A DNA stretch of 64,000 nucleotides from Micromonospora solifontis (GCF_003725545.1 NZ_RJLN01000017.1:17593-81592), one strand, 5' to 3'. Shown: positions 22,880-31,921, counted from the stretch's first letter. The notes: generated by a model not told the origin, from the sequence alone. Numbers and translations: made by a program.

Positions 22880-24334
22880 ATGCCGGAGCGAACCGACTTC
22901 AACGCCCTCATCGCCGGCCACACCGACGTGATCGGCATGATCAACGCCGGGGTCTCCGGCCTCTCCGTGCTGACCCGGCTGCTCCGGGTGGTGCAGCCCG
23001 CGGTCGGCGCGGCCGGCCTGGTGTGGGTGGAGTTCGCCCCCGCCGGCGGGCGGGTGATCGCCGCGACCGGCAGCGCCGAGTTCGTCGTCGGCCGCCCCCT
23101 GCCGGCCACCGACCCGGCCACCGTCTGCCTGCTCTCCGGCCCCCCGGTCCGCGAGGTCCGGGTGGACGCCATCCCCGGCGCGCTCGCCGTCGAGGTGGCC
23201 GCCCGGGGCCTGTGCCGGATGATCGTCGCCCGCGCCGAGATCGGCGGCCTCACCGTGGGCAGCCTGCACGCCCTCTACCCGGAGGGCGACCCGCTCGACG
23301 CCTCCCAGCGCGCCGTCATCGGTTACGTCGCCGCCTGCATCGGCCACATGTACGGCGACCAGACCGGCCTGCCGGTGCACGGCGACGGCCCGGTGGTGGC
23401 GGCGCTCGCCGACGGCCTGGCGGTGGTCGACCAGGACCACCACGTGCGGCTCTGGAATCCGGCCGCCGCCCAGGTGACCGGCCGGCCGGCGGGGGAGGCG
23501 CTGAACCACCCGCTGCCGTTCCCGCTCCCCCCGTCCGGCCAGGTGCTCGACCACCGGCTGCCGGACGGCCGGTGGCTGCGGATCACCGCCGGCGAGCTGC
23601 CCGGCCCCGGCGCGCTGCGGGTGGTCACCTTCCGGGACATCACCGACCAGCAGCGCCGCGACCACGACCGGGACCTGTTCGTCGCGGTCACCAGCCACGA
23701 GCTGCGCACCCCGGTCACCGTCATCAAGGGGTACGCGGACACCCTCACCGACCACTGGGAGTCGCTCAGCGACGACGACCGGCGGCAGGCCGCCATGATC
23801 ATTGGCCAGCGCGCCAACGAACTCGCCCGGCTGGTCGACCGGCTGCTCACCGCGGCCACCGAGCACCGGCCCGGCGGCGAGCCGGCCGCCCCGTTCGACC
23901 TCGCCGACGCGCTGCGGACCGCGGTGACCGACCTGCCGGCGGACGTCCGGCACCGGATCGCCCTCGACCTTCCCGACGACCTGCCCAAGGCGCTCGGCGA
24001 CCGGCACAGCCTCGCCACCGTGCTCACCGAGCTGAGCACGAACGCGGGGAAGTACTCCTTGCCGGACACCCCGATCGAGGTCTCCGCCGGGGCGAACGAG
24101 CGCACCGTCTCCTTCCGGGTCGCCGACCGCGGCATCGGCATCCGCCCCGAGCACGTGGAGCGGGCGTTCGACCGGTTCTGGCAGGGCGAGTCCGGCGACC
24201 GCCGGCGCTACCCCGGGGCGGGACTGGGTCTCTATCTCGTCCGGCAGATCGTTGAACAGCAGAATGGATGGGTATCCCTCCGACCGAGGGCCGGTGGGGG
24301 TACGGTCGCAGAGGTGCGGCTGCCGCGGGGATGA
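22880..24334 (+). CDS. PAS-containing sensor histidine kinase
   Basis: The protein of 484 aa has no membrane segment. An N-terminal GAF-like region (about 15-160) is followed by a PAS domain (about 175-265; GLAVVDQDHHVRLWNPAAAQ), the dimerisation domain with phospho-acceptor His in VTSHELRTPVTVIKGYADTL (near 275) and an HATPase domain with LTELSTNAGKYS, DRGIGIRPEHVERAFDRF and GAGLGLYLVRQI. It therefore senses a cytoplasmic signal. No response regulator is adjacent; the next gene is a lone ATPase-domain protein, so signalling may pass to a distant regulator. Weak CACACT 6 nt before the ATG may be its -10. Confidence 0.9.
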   Translation: MPERTDFNALIAGHTDVIGMINAGVSGLSVLTRLLRVVQPAVGAAGLVWVEFAPAGGRVIAATGSAEFVVGRPLPATDPATVCLLSGPPVREVRVDAIPGALAVEVAARGLCRMIVARAEIGGLTVGSLHALYPEGDPLDASQRAVIGYVAACIGHMYGDQTGLPVHGDGPVVAALADGLAVVDQDHHVRLWNPAAAQVTGRPAGEALNHPLPFPLPPSGQVLDHRLPDGRWLRITAGELPGPGALRVVTFRDITDQQRRDHDRDLFVAVTSHELRTPVTVIKGYADTLTDHWESLSDDDRRQAAMIIGQRANELARLVDRLLTAATEHRPGGEPAAPFDLADALRTAVTDLPADVRHRIALDLPDDLPKALGDRHSLATVLTELSTNAGKYSLPDTPIEVSAGANERTVSFRVADRGIGIRPEHVERAFDRFWQGESGDRRRYPGAGLGLYLVRQIVEQQNGWVSLRPRAGGGTVAEVRLPRG

Positions 24335-24365
24335 CCTGCGCACGCGCGGGGTGGAAGGAACGACG

Positions 24366-24815
24366 GTGGCGACGGGTTCGGCCGAACGATCGTGGTGCGT
24401 GGTGGTGCCCCACCACGCTACCGGCGCGCGCCTCGCCCGGCACCGGCTCGCCGACGAGCTGGCCGACGTCGTACCCCCGATCCTGCTGGCGGACCTGGTC
24501 GCGGTCCTCGCCGAGCTGGTCGGCAACGCGGTGCGCCACGCCGACCCGCTGCCCGGCGGTGTGGTCCGGGTGTCCTGGCGGTTGCGCTCCTCCGACGACG
24601 GGCAGACCGTCCAGCTCCGGGTGACCGACGGCGGGTCGGCCTCGGGCCCGCTGATGCGGCCGTCGAACCCCGACTCGGTCGACGGGCGCGGGCTGCACAT
24701 CGTGTCCGGGCTGGCCAGCCGCTGGGGCGTCGAGCGGGACGGCCTCGGGCAGAGCGTCTGGGCCGAGTTCGACCCGGCCGGCTCGCCCCGGCAGGACCTG
24801 GTCGTGGCCGGGTGA
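24366..24815 (+). CDS. ATP-binding protein (RsbW-like HATPase domain)
   Basis: The protein of 149 aa is a lone HATPase_c domain of the anti-sigma/serine-kinase type: ADLVAVLAELVGNAVRHADP (N-box, near 42), RVTDGGSASGP (G1-like) and DGRGLHIVSGLASRWG (G2-like). These proteins usually bind and phosphorylate anti-sigma antagonists or control PP2C pathways; many in actinobacteria are orphan. The GTG start has GGAAGG 8 nt upstream. It follows the histidine kinase by 31 nt, and a functional link is plausible but not shown. Confidence 0.87.
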   Translation: MATGSAERSWCVVVPHHATGARLARHRLADELADVVPPILLADLVAVLAELVGNAVRHADPLPGGVVRVSWRLRSSDDGQTVQLRVTDGGSASGPLMRPSNPDSVDGRGLHIVSGLASRWGVERDGLGQSVWAEFDPAGSPRQDLVVAG

Positions 24816-24838
24816 GCGATCCGGGCCGCCCGGTCGTC

Positions 24839-24844
24839 TAGGCT
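24839..24844 (+). promoter_or_regulatory. Leaderless -10 element for DUF5926 gene
   Basis: TAGGCT ends 8 nt before the GTG at 24853. Confidence 0.55.
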
Positions 24845-24852
24845 GTCTCGCC

Positions 24853-25740
24853 GTGAGCAAGCGTCGAAAGAGCCAGCGGGCCGCCGCCGAAGCCACCCCG
24901 AAGCGGGAGAAGGTGCGCGACGTCTTCGTGCCCCGACCGTTCGAGGGTCTGGCCGACGAGCCGGAGTGGATCGCCCTGCGCGAGCTGGTCCCGGCCGCCT
25001 CCGCACCGCTGCGGCTGACCCCCGAGCTGATCGAGGAGTACGGCGACCGCCCGGTCACCCTGGCCACCGTGCTGCCGATGGCCGCCCCGGCGATGACCAA
25101 GCCGGACGGGCGGGTGTTCATCGGCCTGCAGCGGCACCAGCAGTCCGGCGACGTCTCCCGGGACCTGGCCGACGCGCTGCTCTGCGCCCTGCGCACCGAG
25201 CCGGGCGGTCAGGTGACCGTGCCGCCGCTGCCCGGGCCGGGCCCCCGCCTGCAGGACGTCCTGGTGGACGGCCCGCTGGAGATCACCATGCACGACGGCT
25301 TCGAGTTCTGGCTGGACCCGGGCGCCGCCGACGACCCGACCGTGCAGGCGTCGCTGGAGCGGGCCAACGCGGCGATCTACCCGACCGTCAAGCTGGCGGC
25401 GGCCCGGGCCGCGTACTGGTGCCAGGTGCCGGAGAAGGCGCACGTGCGCTGGGTGCTCCCGGACGACGAGGACGTGGCGCTGGACGCGCTGTCCCGGCTC
25501 GCCGTGGCCGGCACCCTCACCCTCGGCGAGCGGACCCGCTTCGCCGGCATGTTCCGGGCGCACGGCCGCCTGGTGCCGGTCTGGGACCTGCCCGAGGACG
25601 TCCCGGCCACCGACTGGGAGGAGCCGGTGACCGAGTTCGCCAAGCGGTACGCCGAGGCGCTGGAGGAGAAGGAGCCGCTGGACGCGGCCGGGCGGCGGGC
25701 CCGGCAGGGTCTCCTCGGCCGCCAGCTCACCCTGCGCTGA
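24853..25740 (+). CDS. DUF5926 family protein
   Basis: The protein of 295 aa begins with a basic stretch (MSKRRKSQRAAAEATPKREK) and contains the conserved actinobacterial blocks VRDVFVPRPFEGLADEPEWI, VTLATVLPMAAPAMTKPDGR and HDGFEFWLDPGA. This family is widespread in actinobacteria, without a known function. There is no membrane segment. The start is placed by the TAGGCT -10 box. The gene ends 5 nt before a long palindrome shared with the convergent arginine deiminase gene. Confidence 0.88.
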   Translation: MSKRRKSQRAAAEATPKREKVRDVFVPRPFEGLADEPEWIALRELVPAASAPLRLTPELIEEYGDRPVTLATVLPMAAPAMTKPDGRVFIGLQRHQQSGDVSRDLADALLCALRTEPGGQVTVPPLPGPGPRLQDVLVDGPLEITMHDGFEFWLDPGAADDPTVQASLERANAAIYPTVKLAAARAAYWCQVPEKAHVRWVLPDDEDVALDALSRLAVAGTLTLGERTRFAGMFRAHGRLVPVWDLPEDVPATDWEEPVTEFAKRYAEALEEKEPLDAAGRRARQGLLGRQLTLR

Positions 25741-25745
25741 GGGGT

Positions 25746-25794
25746 AAGGAAGGCCCCTTGTTAACAGACGTCTGTTAACAAGGGGCCCTTCCTT
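25746..25794. terminator. Bidirectional palindromic terminator/repeat
   Basis: Arms of about 24 nt meet at CAGACGTCTG (25765) and are identical except for one base missing in the left arm (AAGGAAGG-CCCC against AAGGAAGGGCCCC). It fills the gap between two convergent genes and touches both ends. Related arms occur at 8182-8233. Confidence 0.85.
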
Positions 25795-27006
25795 TCAGCC
25801 GCGCAGCGGCTCGCGGACCAGCGGGCAGGACATGCAGCGCGGGCCGCCCCGGCCGGAGCCCAGCTCCGAGCCGGCGATCGCGATCACCTCGATGCCGGCC
25901 CGTTCCAGCTGGGCGTTGGTCTCCACGTTGCGTTCGTAGCCCACGCAGAGCCGGGGCGCCAGGGCGAGGGTGTTGTTGCCGTCGTCCCACTGCTCCCGCT
26001 CGGCGGTGACCGGGTCCAGGCCGGTGTCGATCACCCGGAGCTGGTCCAGGTCCATCGCGTCGGCGGCGGCGCGCAGGAACGGCGCCGGCCCGTCCACCCG
26101 GGGCTCGTCGCCGTCCGCCCCGGCGATGACCGTGTACGCCGACAGCGTGCTGGCGATGTTCGGATACATCAGCACGGCGTCCGCGTCGACCATGGTGCAG
26201 ACGGTGTCCAGGTGCATGGTGGCCCGTTCCTGGGCGATCGGCACCACCAGGATGGTGTGCGCCAGGCCGGCGGCGAAGACCTGCCGGGCGAGCCGTTCCG
26301 CGCCGGCCGGGGTGGTCCGCTCGCCCACCCCGACGGCGAGCACGCCCGGCGCGAGCAGCAGCACGTCACCGCCCTCGAGGTGCTCCAGCTCGGGGTGGTA
26401 GACGAACTCGGTGCCGGCGAAGCGCGGGTGGTGCCGGTAGATGGCGTCGGTGAGGCTGGTCTCCCGCCGCCGGGCCGTCATGGCCAGGCTGGTCACCCCG
26501 ACCCGGTCCCCGATCCACACCGAGGAGTCCCGGGTGAAGAGGAGGTTCGGCAGCGGGTCGATGACGAAGTCGTGTCGGTCCATCAGCGTCCAGACCAGAC
26601 CGCCCGGCCGGTCCCCGCCGACCCGCAGCTCCTCGTGGGCGAGCCCGGCGACGAGGACGTCGGCGAGGGTGGCCGGGTCGAGGTAGGCGAGGTGGTCGGC
26701 GACCCGCCGGCGCAGGGTGTCGCCCAGCCGGGGCGAGCGGAGCACCAGCTCGGTCAGCTCCGCGCGGGCGTCCGGCACGGCGAGCGTCTCGGCCAGCAGG
26801 TTGGCGAGGTACAGCACCTCCACCCCGCGGTCGCGCAGCGCGGCGGCGAAGGCGTCATGCTCCTCCTGTGCCCTTCCCACCCATGGGATAGCGTCAAAGA
26901 GCAACGAGTCGTTGTTGCGTGGGGTGAGGCGGGCGAGTTCCGGCCCGGGGCGGTGCAACAGCACGGTGCCGAGTCGAGCGACCTCGCTGTCCACGTAGTG
27001 GGTCAC
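25795..27006 (-). CDS. arcA: Arginine deiminase
   Basis: The protein of 403 aa converts arginine to citrulline and ammonia. It has the guanidino-modifying fold with [11 protein letters not shown] (substrate Asp, near 160), [11 protein letters not shown] (near 219), the catalytic His in [13 protein letters not shown] (near 267), [11 protein letters not shown] and the catalytic Cys in [10 protein letters not shown] at the C-terminus. Length matches the family (about 410). The GTG at 27006 begins the usual [20 protein letters not shown]; a further 24 residues could be read upstream but look unlike the family. No ornithine transcarbamylase or carbamate kinase gene is beside it, so it is not in a classical arc operon. 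Confidence 0.95.
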   Translation of the reverse strand: MTHYVDSEVARLGTVLLHRPGPELARLTPRNNDSLLFDAIPWVGRAQEEHDAFAAALRDRGVEVLYLANLLAETLAVPDARAELTELVLRSPRLGDTLRRRVADHLAYLDPATLADVLVAGLAHEELRVGGDRPGGLVWTLMDRHDFVIDPLPNLLFTRDSSVWIGDRVGVTSLAMTARRRETSLTDAIYRHHPRFAGTEFVYHPELEHLEGGDVLLLAPGVLAVGVGERTTPAGAERLARQVFAAGLAHTILVVPIAQERATMHLDTVCTMVDADAVLMYPNIASTLSAYTVIAGADGDEPRVDGPAPFLRAAADAMDLDQLRVIDTGLDPVTAEREQWDDGNNTLALAPRLCVGYERNVETNAQLERAGIEVIAIAGSELGSGRGGPRCMSCPLVREPLRG

Positions 27007-27169
27007 CTTCGCAGCGTAGGACAGGCTTCCGCACCATTCGGGAAAAGAAGTGTGAATGAATATGGCATTCATCCGCACTCATTCCGGCGCTTCAACTTGC
27101 CGAGCCCCCGGGTAGGCAACGTAGGGTAGTGGAGACATAACTTCGAGAGACCTTTTGCCGGAGGTCGCG

Positions 27170-27907
27170 ATGACTGTCTTTCCCGCTCGTCGAGCAGTAC
27201 CCGGCCGGGCACTGCCGACCGTCGCCATACCCCACCCCCGGGTCGAGTCCACCTCGGTGCTCGAACCAGCCCGGCCGACGCCCCTCGAGTGGGCGCGCCG
27301 CCGCCGGGCCGAGCGGGGCGCCCGGCGGCTGGAGGCGGCCGGAGCCCGCGCCATCGGCCAGCTCGACCACCTCGGGCCCGCCTGGCACGTCATCGAGTGG
27401 CCTCGTACGGACGCGGTGGACGTTCTCCTCGACCGCGGTCAGGACGAGCGGGCCGGGTTCCTCGCCATCGGGCCGAGCGGCCTCTTCGCGGTCACCATCG
27501 CCGACCACGGCCGCGCCCGGGTGCTCGTCGCGGGCGACGTGGTGCAGATCAACGGCAAGCGTCCGCCCTATGTGGCCGAGGCCCGCCGGGACGCCAAGCG
27601 GGCGAGCAAGGCGCTCTCCGACGCGGTGGGGCTGCCGATCCCGGTCACCCCGGTGCTGACCTTCGTCGGCTCCGGGGTGATCAGCGTCTACGGCCTGCCG
27701 AAGGACTGTCTGATGGCCACCCACCGGGAGCTGGACCGCCTGCTCATCGCCGGGGGCAACCGGATCAGCCCGGCGACCGCCGAGAAGCTGTCCCGGGTCG
27801 CCCAGGCCCCCTCCACCTGGCTCAACGGCACGTACCGTCCAGCGGCCGACTACCGGTGGTACGAGGAGGGCCGAACGGCCGCTGACAAGCGGGCCGCCCG
27901 GCGGTAA
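27170..27907 (+). CDS. NERD-like (nuclease-related domain) protein
   Basis: The protein of 245 aa has a basic N-terminal third (LEWARRRRAERGARRLEAAG) and a region (about 70-180) resembling NERD domains: DVLLDRGQDERAGFLAIGPS, GLFAVTIADHGRARVLVAGD and a following helix with DAKRASKALSDAVGLPIPV and TPVLTFVGSGVISVYGLP. NERD proteins have a nuclease-like fold, but the catalytic acidic pattern is weak here, so activity is uncertain. The ATG has a perfect GGAGG, 6 nt upstream. It stands alone between arcA, which is divergent, and a PAS gene. A 233-nt gap follows; I see nothing in it besides the next gene's ribosome site. Confidence 0.72.
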   Translation: MTVFPARRAVPGRALPTVAIPHPRVESTSVLEPARPTPLEWARRRRAERGARRLEAAGARAIGQLDHLGPAWHVIEWPRTDAVDVLLDRGQDERAGFLAIGPSGLFAVTIADHGRARVLVAGDVVQINGKRPPYVAEARRDAKRASKALSDAVGLPIPVTPVLTFVGSGVISVYGLPKDCLMATHRELDRLLIAGGNRISPATAEKLSRVAQAPSTWLNGTYRPAADYRWYEEGRTAADKRAARR

Positions 27908-28140
27908 CGTCTCCGGCGACGCCACGCGGTCCGCGGATCCGCCCCCGGTGGTTTCCGTCGGCCGCGCCGTCGCCGGCCGCCCGACACCGGGCACCCCTCG
28001 CACCGACATCCGTCCCCCGACGACGCCGACGCCCCGGGTTCCCCCGGCCAGCGCCGGCGACCGGCGGGCCGAGCGCGGTCGGGCGGTCGTCGTGACGACC
28101 GGCTAGCGTGGACAGACCGTCGGTGTACATAGGAGGCGCG

Positions 28141-28596
28141 GTGGCCCACGTCGAACTCTCGCTCTCGGAAGTGTTCCCCACTCCGGCGGGGACCGCGGAC
28201 GAGCAGGAGTCCGACAACTTCGGGCAGTGGTCGGGGACGGTCTCCCGGGCCGCCGAACCCTGCCTGCTGATCGACGGCGACACCACCGTGGTGGCGATCT
28301 CCGCGTCGGGCTGTGACCTGCTCTGCCTGGGCGCGCCGGAGGACGTGATCGGGCGGCCGCTGCTGGAGGGCGGGCTGCGTCTGGTCGACTTCACCGCCCA
28401 GCCCAGCGAGCTGACCGAACAGGAGTCCGACAAGATCCCGCCGCTGCTCGCGCTGCACTCCGGCCGGCTCGCCCGCGGGCTGCTGCGGGTCCAGGGGCCG
28501 GGCGACGACGCCGGCACGACCGTCGACGCGATCGCCACGCCGGTGCTCACCGACGGCGAGGTCGCCGGTTCCCTCACCTTCTTCTCCCGCGTCTGA
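28141..28596 (+). CDS. Small PAS-domain protein
   Basis: The protein of 151 aa consists of one PAS-like domain: EPCLLIDGDTTVVAISASGC (about 37-56), DVIGRPLLEGGLRLVDFTAQ and a final beta strand VAGSLTFFSRV. No output domain is attached, so it may be a partner of a separate kinase or phosphatase. The GTG start follows AGGAGG by 6 nt. Upstream reading to 28108 lacks conserved features. Ligand and partner are unknown. Confidence 0.78.
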   Translation: MAHVELSLSEVFPTPAGTADEQESDNFGQWSGTVSRAAEPCLLIDGDTTVVAISASGCDLLCLGAPEDVIGRPLLEGGLRLVDFTAQPSELTEQESDKIPPLLALHSGRLARGLLRVQGPGDDAGTTVDAIATPVLTDGEVAGSLTFFSRV

Positions 28597-28668
28597 CACC
28601 GGACCTTCACCCGAACGGGCGATCCTCCTACGATGGGCTCGGCCAGTCAGCCGTAACGGCGTACGTCG

Positions 28669-29208
28669 ATGCCGAGGATCGGACAGTTGTCACCCAGCCC
28701 ACCCCACCGCACCCCGCACCGCCGGCCCTTTCCGGCGGTGCTGGTCGCCGTGCTGGCCCTCGCCGGCTGCGGTGCCCCACCCGAGCTGCACCAGGCCGCC
28801 ACCCCGGTCGTCACGGCCTCGACCGCCCCGCCCCCCGTGCCCACCCCGACCCCCAGCGCACCGCCGGCCGCCCCCACCGCTCCCGTCTCCAGCCCCTCCG
28901 ACCTGGTCGCCACCGCCTGCGCGGACGGCCCGACCGGCGACCGGGTGGTGTCCCTGCTGCGCGGGAAAGCCGGGGTGCTGCCCCGGGGCGTACGGGTCAC
29001 CGTCCGGTCCGGACCACTCTGCGGGGGCGGCTGGCAGTACACGGTGCTGAAGGTCAGCGGGCACGAGGAGCTCCAGGTGGTCACCCGGGGCAGGCCCGGC
29101 GCCCTGGAACTGGTCACCGCAGGGACGGACGTCTGCTCCGTCGAGGTACGCGCCGCCGGCCCGCCCGGCATCCGGACCTTGGCCTGCGACGGCACGCCGG
29201 GTGCGTAG
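28669..29208 (+). CDS. Small secreted lipoprotein
   Basis: The protein of 179 aa has a basic leader, a hydrophobic segment (about 24-32) and a lipobox LAGCGAPPE (Cys near 34), so it should be lipidated and held on the outer face of the membrane. A Thr/Pro/Ala-rich linker (about 40-75) precedes a compact domain (about 80-179) with four further cysteines that may form disulfides. No family is recognised. The start could be slightly different; the ATG used gives a normal signal length. It precedes pheA by 10 nt, but pheA has its own -10 box. Confidence 0.72.
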   Translation: MPRIGQLSPSPPHRTPHRRPFPAVLVAVLALAGCGAPPELHQAATPVVTASTAPPPVPTPTPSAPPAAPTAPVSSPSDLVATACADGPTGDRVVSLLRGKAGVLPRGVRVTVRSGPLCGGGWQYTVLKVSGHEELQVVTRGRPGALELVTAGTDVCSVEVRAAGPPGIRTLACDGTPGA

Positions 29209-29211
29209 GCT
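29206..29211 (+). promoter_or_regulatory. Leaderless -10 element for pheA
   Basis: TAGGCT ends 7 nt before the ATG at 29219 and overlaps the stop codon of the lipoprotein gene. Confidence 0.6.
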
Positions 29212-29218
29212 GGTCGAC

Positions 29219-30175
29219 ATGCCGGGAACACCGCCGACCCGCTTCGTCTACCTGGGCCCCGAGGGCACCTTCGCCGAGCAGGCGCTGCGTACCGTGCCAG
29301 CCGCCGAACGGGGCAGCCGCACGCCGTCCCGCAGCGTCGGCGAGGCGCTGGACGCCGTACGGGCCGGCGAGGCGGACGCCGCCCTGGTGCCGTTGGAGAA
29401 CTCCATCGGCGGCGCGGTCGGGGTGACACTCGACGAACTGGCCGAGGGGGAGCCGCTGGTGATCACCCGGGAGGTGATCCTGCCGGTGGAGTTCGTGCTC
29501 GCCGCCCGCCCGGGCACCTCGCTCGCCGAGGTCCGCAGCCTGGCCGCGCATCCGCAGGCATCCACCCAGTGCCGCAACTGGCTCCGCGACCACCTGCCCG
29601 ACGCGGCGGTGGTGGACGTGCTCTCCAACGGCGCCGCCGCGGCGGGCGCCGCCACCGGCGAGTACGACGCGGCCATCTGCGCCCCGATCGGGGCGGCCCG
29701 GCACCGGCTGGCCGTGCTCGCCGACAAGATCGCCGACCACCCGGACGCGGTGACCCGGTTCGCGCTGGTCTCCCGCCCGGGCCCGCCCCCGCCGCCCACC
29801 GGGGACGACATGACCTCGCTGGCGATCTACATCGCCCACGACCGGGTGGGCGCCCTGCTGTCCGTGCTGATGGAGCTGGCCGTCCGCGGGGTGAACCTGA
29901 CCCGGATCGAGTCCCGCCCGACCGGTGAGGCGCTCGGCCGGTACGTCTTCTTCCTCGACTGCACCGGCCACGTCGCCGACGTCCGCCTCGGCGAGGCGTT
30001 GCAGGGGCTGCGCCGGGTCTGCGCGGACGTGCGCTTCCTCGGGTCGTACCCCCGGCACCGCTGGAGCCCGGCGGCGAGCGAGCGTCCGGTCCCCGCGCCG
30101 GCCGGCCTCTCCGACGCCGACTACGCCGACGCGGCGGCCTGGCTGGCCCGGCTGCGCGCCGGTGAGCTGACCTGA
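29219..30175 (+). CDS. pheA: Prephenate dehydratase
   Basis: The protein of 318 aa converts prephenate to phenylpyruvate in phenylalanine synthesis. The catalytic domain (about 5-185) has YLGPEGTFAEQAL, VPLENSIGGAVG and the TRF motif (DAVTRFALVSR). A C-terminal ACT domain (about 200-275) with GALLSVLMELAVRGVNLTRI and ESRPTGEALGRYVFFLDCTG gives allosteric control by phenylalanine. The last 35 residues are an extra tail. The ATG at 29219 is preferred to GTG 29201 because the latter would overlap the -10 box. A hairpin follows the gene. Confidence 0.95.
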   Translation: MPGTPPTRFVYLGPEGTFAEQALRTVPAAERGSRTPSRSVGEALDAVRAGEADAALVPLENSIGGAVGVTLDELAEGEPLVITREVILPVEFVLAARPGTSLAEVRSLAAHPQASTQCRNWLRDHLPDAAVVDVLSNGAAAAGAATGEYDAAICAPIGAARHRLAVLADKIADHPDAVTRFALVSRPGPPPPPTGDDMTSLAIYIAHDRVGALLSVLMELAVRGVNLTRIESRPTGEALGRYVFFLDCTGHVADVRLGEALQGLRRVCADVRFLGSYPRHRWSPAASERPVPAPAGLSDADYADAAAWLARLRAGELT

Positions 30176-30181
30176 CGGCAC

Positions 30182-30209
30182 GCGGGACGCCCACCCGGGC
30201 GTCCCCCGC
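30182..30209. terminator. Hairpin between convergent pheA and AIM24 genes
   Basis: GGGACGCCC at 30184 pairs with GGGCGTCCC at 30197 over a 4-nt loop, with outer G:C pairs extending the stem. It sits between two convergent genes. There is no T tract. Confidence 0.6.
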
Positions 30210-30218
30210 ACCCGACGG

Positions 30219-30941
30219 TCACTGCAGCAGCCCGCCGAGCAGGCCGCCCTGCTGCTGTTGCTGGGCCCCGCTGCCCTGCACCGGCGCCTCCTCCGACGGC
30301 TGGACCACGACGAAGCCCTGGCCGGCGAAGCTCATCGTGAACGCCTCCCCGGTGCTGCGCCCGAGCAGCGTCCCGAGGCCGAGCTGCTCGGCCCGGTGGT
30401 AGCCGGTCTGGAGGTTGGCCGACCAGCAGACCGCAGCCTGCGGGTCGACGTAGGTCGGGGCGTCCACGTTGAGCACCACCGGGGTGCCCTTGGTGGTGAC
30501 CGCGATCCGGCCGTGGCCGGTGAACACGCAGTTGAACAGGCCGGAGGCGGCGAAGCCCATGCCGCTGACCATCTTGATGTCGTACGTCAGCGTCGAGTCG
30601 AAGGCGAGCACGCTGGACCCGTTGATGGAGAGCGCGTCGCCGGGCTCCAGGTCGATGATGTGCACGTCCTTGGCGAGGTCGGCGAGGAACACGTCGCCCC
30701 GGCCGCTGAGCTTCATCAGCGGGACACCCTCACCGGTGAGTCGTTGCTTGATGAACTTGCCGATGCCGCCGGAGCCGAGCGCCTGGAACTGCACCTGGCC
30801 CTGGTACGCGACCATGGACCCGACGCGGGCCATCGCCTCGCCGTTCAGCTCGATCTTCAGCATCTTGGAGTTCTGCAGCCGCATGCCCGGCTGCTGGGAC
30901 TCCTTCTCAAGGTTCTCCGCGGAGAACAGCGCGCTGCGCAT
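30219..30941 (-). CDS. AIM24 family protein
   Basis: The protein of 240 aa fits the AIM24/TIGR00266 beta-rich family: GSMVAYQGQVQFQALGS, GEGVPLMKLSGRGDVFLADL, GDALSINGSSVLAFD and LNVDAPTYVDPQAAVCWSA. The last 30 residues are Gln/Gly-rich (QQQQQGGLLGGLLQ). Function is poorly known; the fold is shared with mitochondrial Aim24. The ATG at 30941 follows GGAGGAAGAACCCC. No signal peptide is present. It is a single-gene unit converging on pheA. Confidence 0.9.
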   Translation of the reverse strand: MRSALFSAENLEKESQQPGMRLQNSKMLKIELNGEAMARVGSMVAYQGQVQFQALGSGGIGKFIKQRLTGEGVPLMKLSGRGDVFLADLAKDVHIIDLEPGDALSINGSSVLAFDSTLTYDIKMVSGMGFAASGLFNCVFTGHGRIAVTTKGTPVVLNVDAPTYVDPQAAVCWSANLQTGYHRAEQLGLGTLLGRSTGEAFTMSFAGQGFVVVQPSEEAPVQGSGAQQQQQGGLLGGLLQ

Positions 30942-31037
30942 GGGGTTCTTCCTCCTGCATCGGGGTGGGCCTGTCCGCAGGTTAGGGGAACCGCGCAAGG
31001 CGGGGGATCAGCCGAGCGGGGCGCGGCGTGGCGCTGG

Positions 31038-31388
31038 TCAGCCCCAGCCGAGGGCGTGCAGCCGCTCGTCGTCGATACCGAAGTGGTGGGCGATCTCGTG
31101 CACCACGGTCACCGCGACCTCCTCGACGACGTCCTCCTCGGTGTCGCAGATGCGCAGGATCGGACGGCGGTAGATGAGGATGCGGTCCGGCAGGACCCCG
31201 GAATAGTCCCAGCCGCGTTCGGTGAGCGCGTGTCCCTCGTAGAGGCCGAGCAGGTGCTCACCCGGGGGCGGATCGTCCTCGACCAGGATGACCACGTTGC
31301 TCATCAGCCCGAGCAGCTCCTCGGGCACCTCGTCGAGGGCCTCGCCGACCAGCTCCTCGAACCGCTCCCGGCTCATCTCCACGGCCAC
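31038..31388 (-). CDS. Metallopeptidase family (minimal zincin) protein
   Basis: The protein of 116 aa is a minimal zinc-metallopeptidase-like domain. The motif VVHEIAHHFGIDDERLHALG contains HExxH and a downstream Asp as the likely third ligand. Upstream features are FEELVGEALDEVPEELLGLM and PDRILIYRRPILR. The family is common in actinobacteria and a proteolytic substrate is not known. The start is uncertain: GTG 31388 is 10 nt from AAGGGG, GTG 31400 is too close to it, and ATG 31376 is possible. Confidence 0.85.
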   Translation of the reverse strand: MAVEMSRERFEELVGEALDEVPEELLGLMSNVVILVEDDPPPGEHLLGLYEGHALTERGWDYSGVLPDRILIYRRPILRICDTEEDVVEEVAVTVVHEIAHHFGIDDERLHALGWG

Positions 31389-31423
31389 CCGACCGGTCAC
31401 CCCTTACGAAGTCAGCACCACAG

Positions 31424-31458
31424 GCACGGAAAGAGCGCCGACGGCGCTCCTTCCGTGC
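31424..31458. terminator. Hairpin terminator after the OsmC gene
   Basis: GCACGGAA and GAGCGCC on one side pair with GGCGCTC and TTCCGTGC on the other (31424-31458), with one bulged pair and a 3-nt loop. It lies between two minus-strand genes. Confidence 0.75.
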
Positions 31459-31486
31459 GGTGCGGCCACGCGTCGCGCGGCCGAGG

Positions 31487-31915
31487 TCAGGCGAGGCGGG
31501 CGTCGAGGGTGATCTGCGCGCCCGGGGAGAGCAGCCGCGAGATGGGGCAGTTCTCCTTGGCCGCCTCGGCCAGCTTGGTGAACTGGGCGGCGTCCATGCC
31601 CGGGAGCTGGCCGACGGTCTCCAGGTCGATCCGGGTCACGGTCATGCCCGCGTCGGTCTTGTCGAGGTGCACCTTGGCCGTGGTCTCGACCGAGATGTCG
31701 GTGGCGCCCGCGTCGGCGAGCTGCTTGGAGAGGGCCATCGAGAAGCAGCCGGCGTGCGCGGCGCCGATCAGCTCCTCGGGATTGGTGCCCTCACCCTCCT
31801 CGAAGCGGGACTTGAAGGAGTAGCTGCCGGTGAGACCGCCCTTGCCGGTGCGGACCGTGCCGGCGCCCTCGGTGAGGTTGCCCTGCCAACGTGCGGAAGC
31901 GGTACGGATAGGCAT
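31487..31915 (-). CDS. osmC: OsmC family peroxiredoxin
   Basis: The protein of 142 aa has the two redox cysteines of OsmC/Ohr proteins, in AAHAGCFSMAL (near 57) and KENCPISRLL (near 123). The remaining pattern (SFKSRFEEGEGTNPEELIGA; ARL at the C-terminus) fits the OsmC branch, which reduces organic hydroperoxides with a lipoyl- or thiol-based donor. It is cytoplasmic. The ATG is preceded by TAGCGT at leaderless spacing. A hairpin terminates it before the zincin gene. Confidence 0.93.
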   Translation of the reverse strand: MPIRTASARWQGNLTEGAGTVRTGKGGLTGSYSFKSRFEEGEGTNPEELIGAAHAGCFSMALSKQLADAGATDISVETTAKVHLDKTDAGMTVTRIDLETVGQLPGMDAAQFTKLAEAAKENCPISRLLSPGAQITLDARLA

Positions 31916-31921
31916 GGCACG

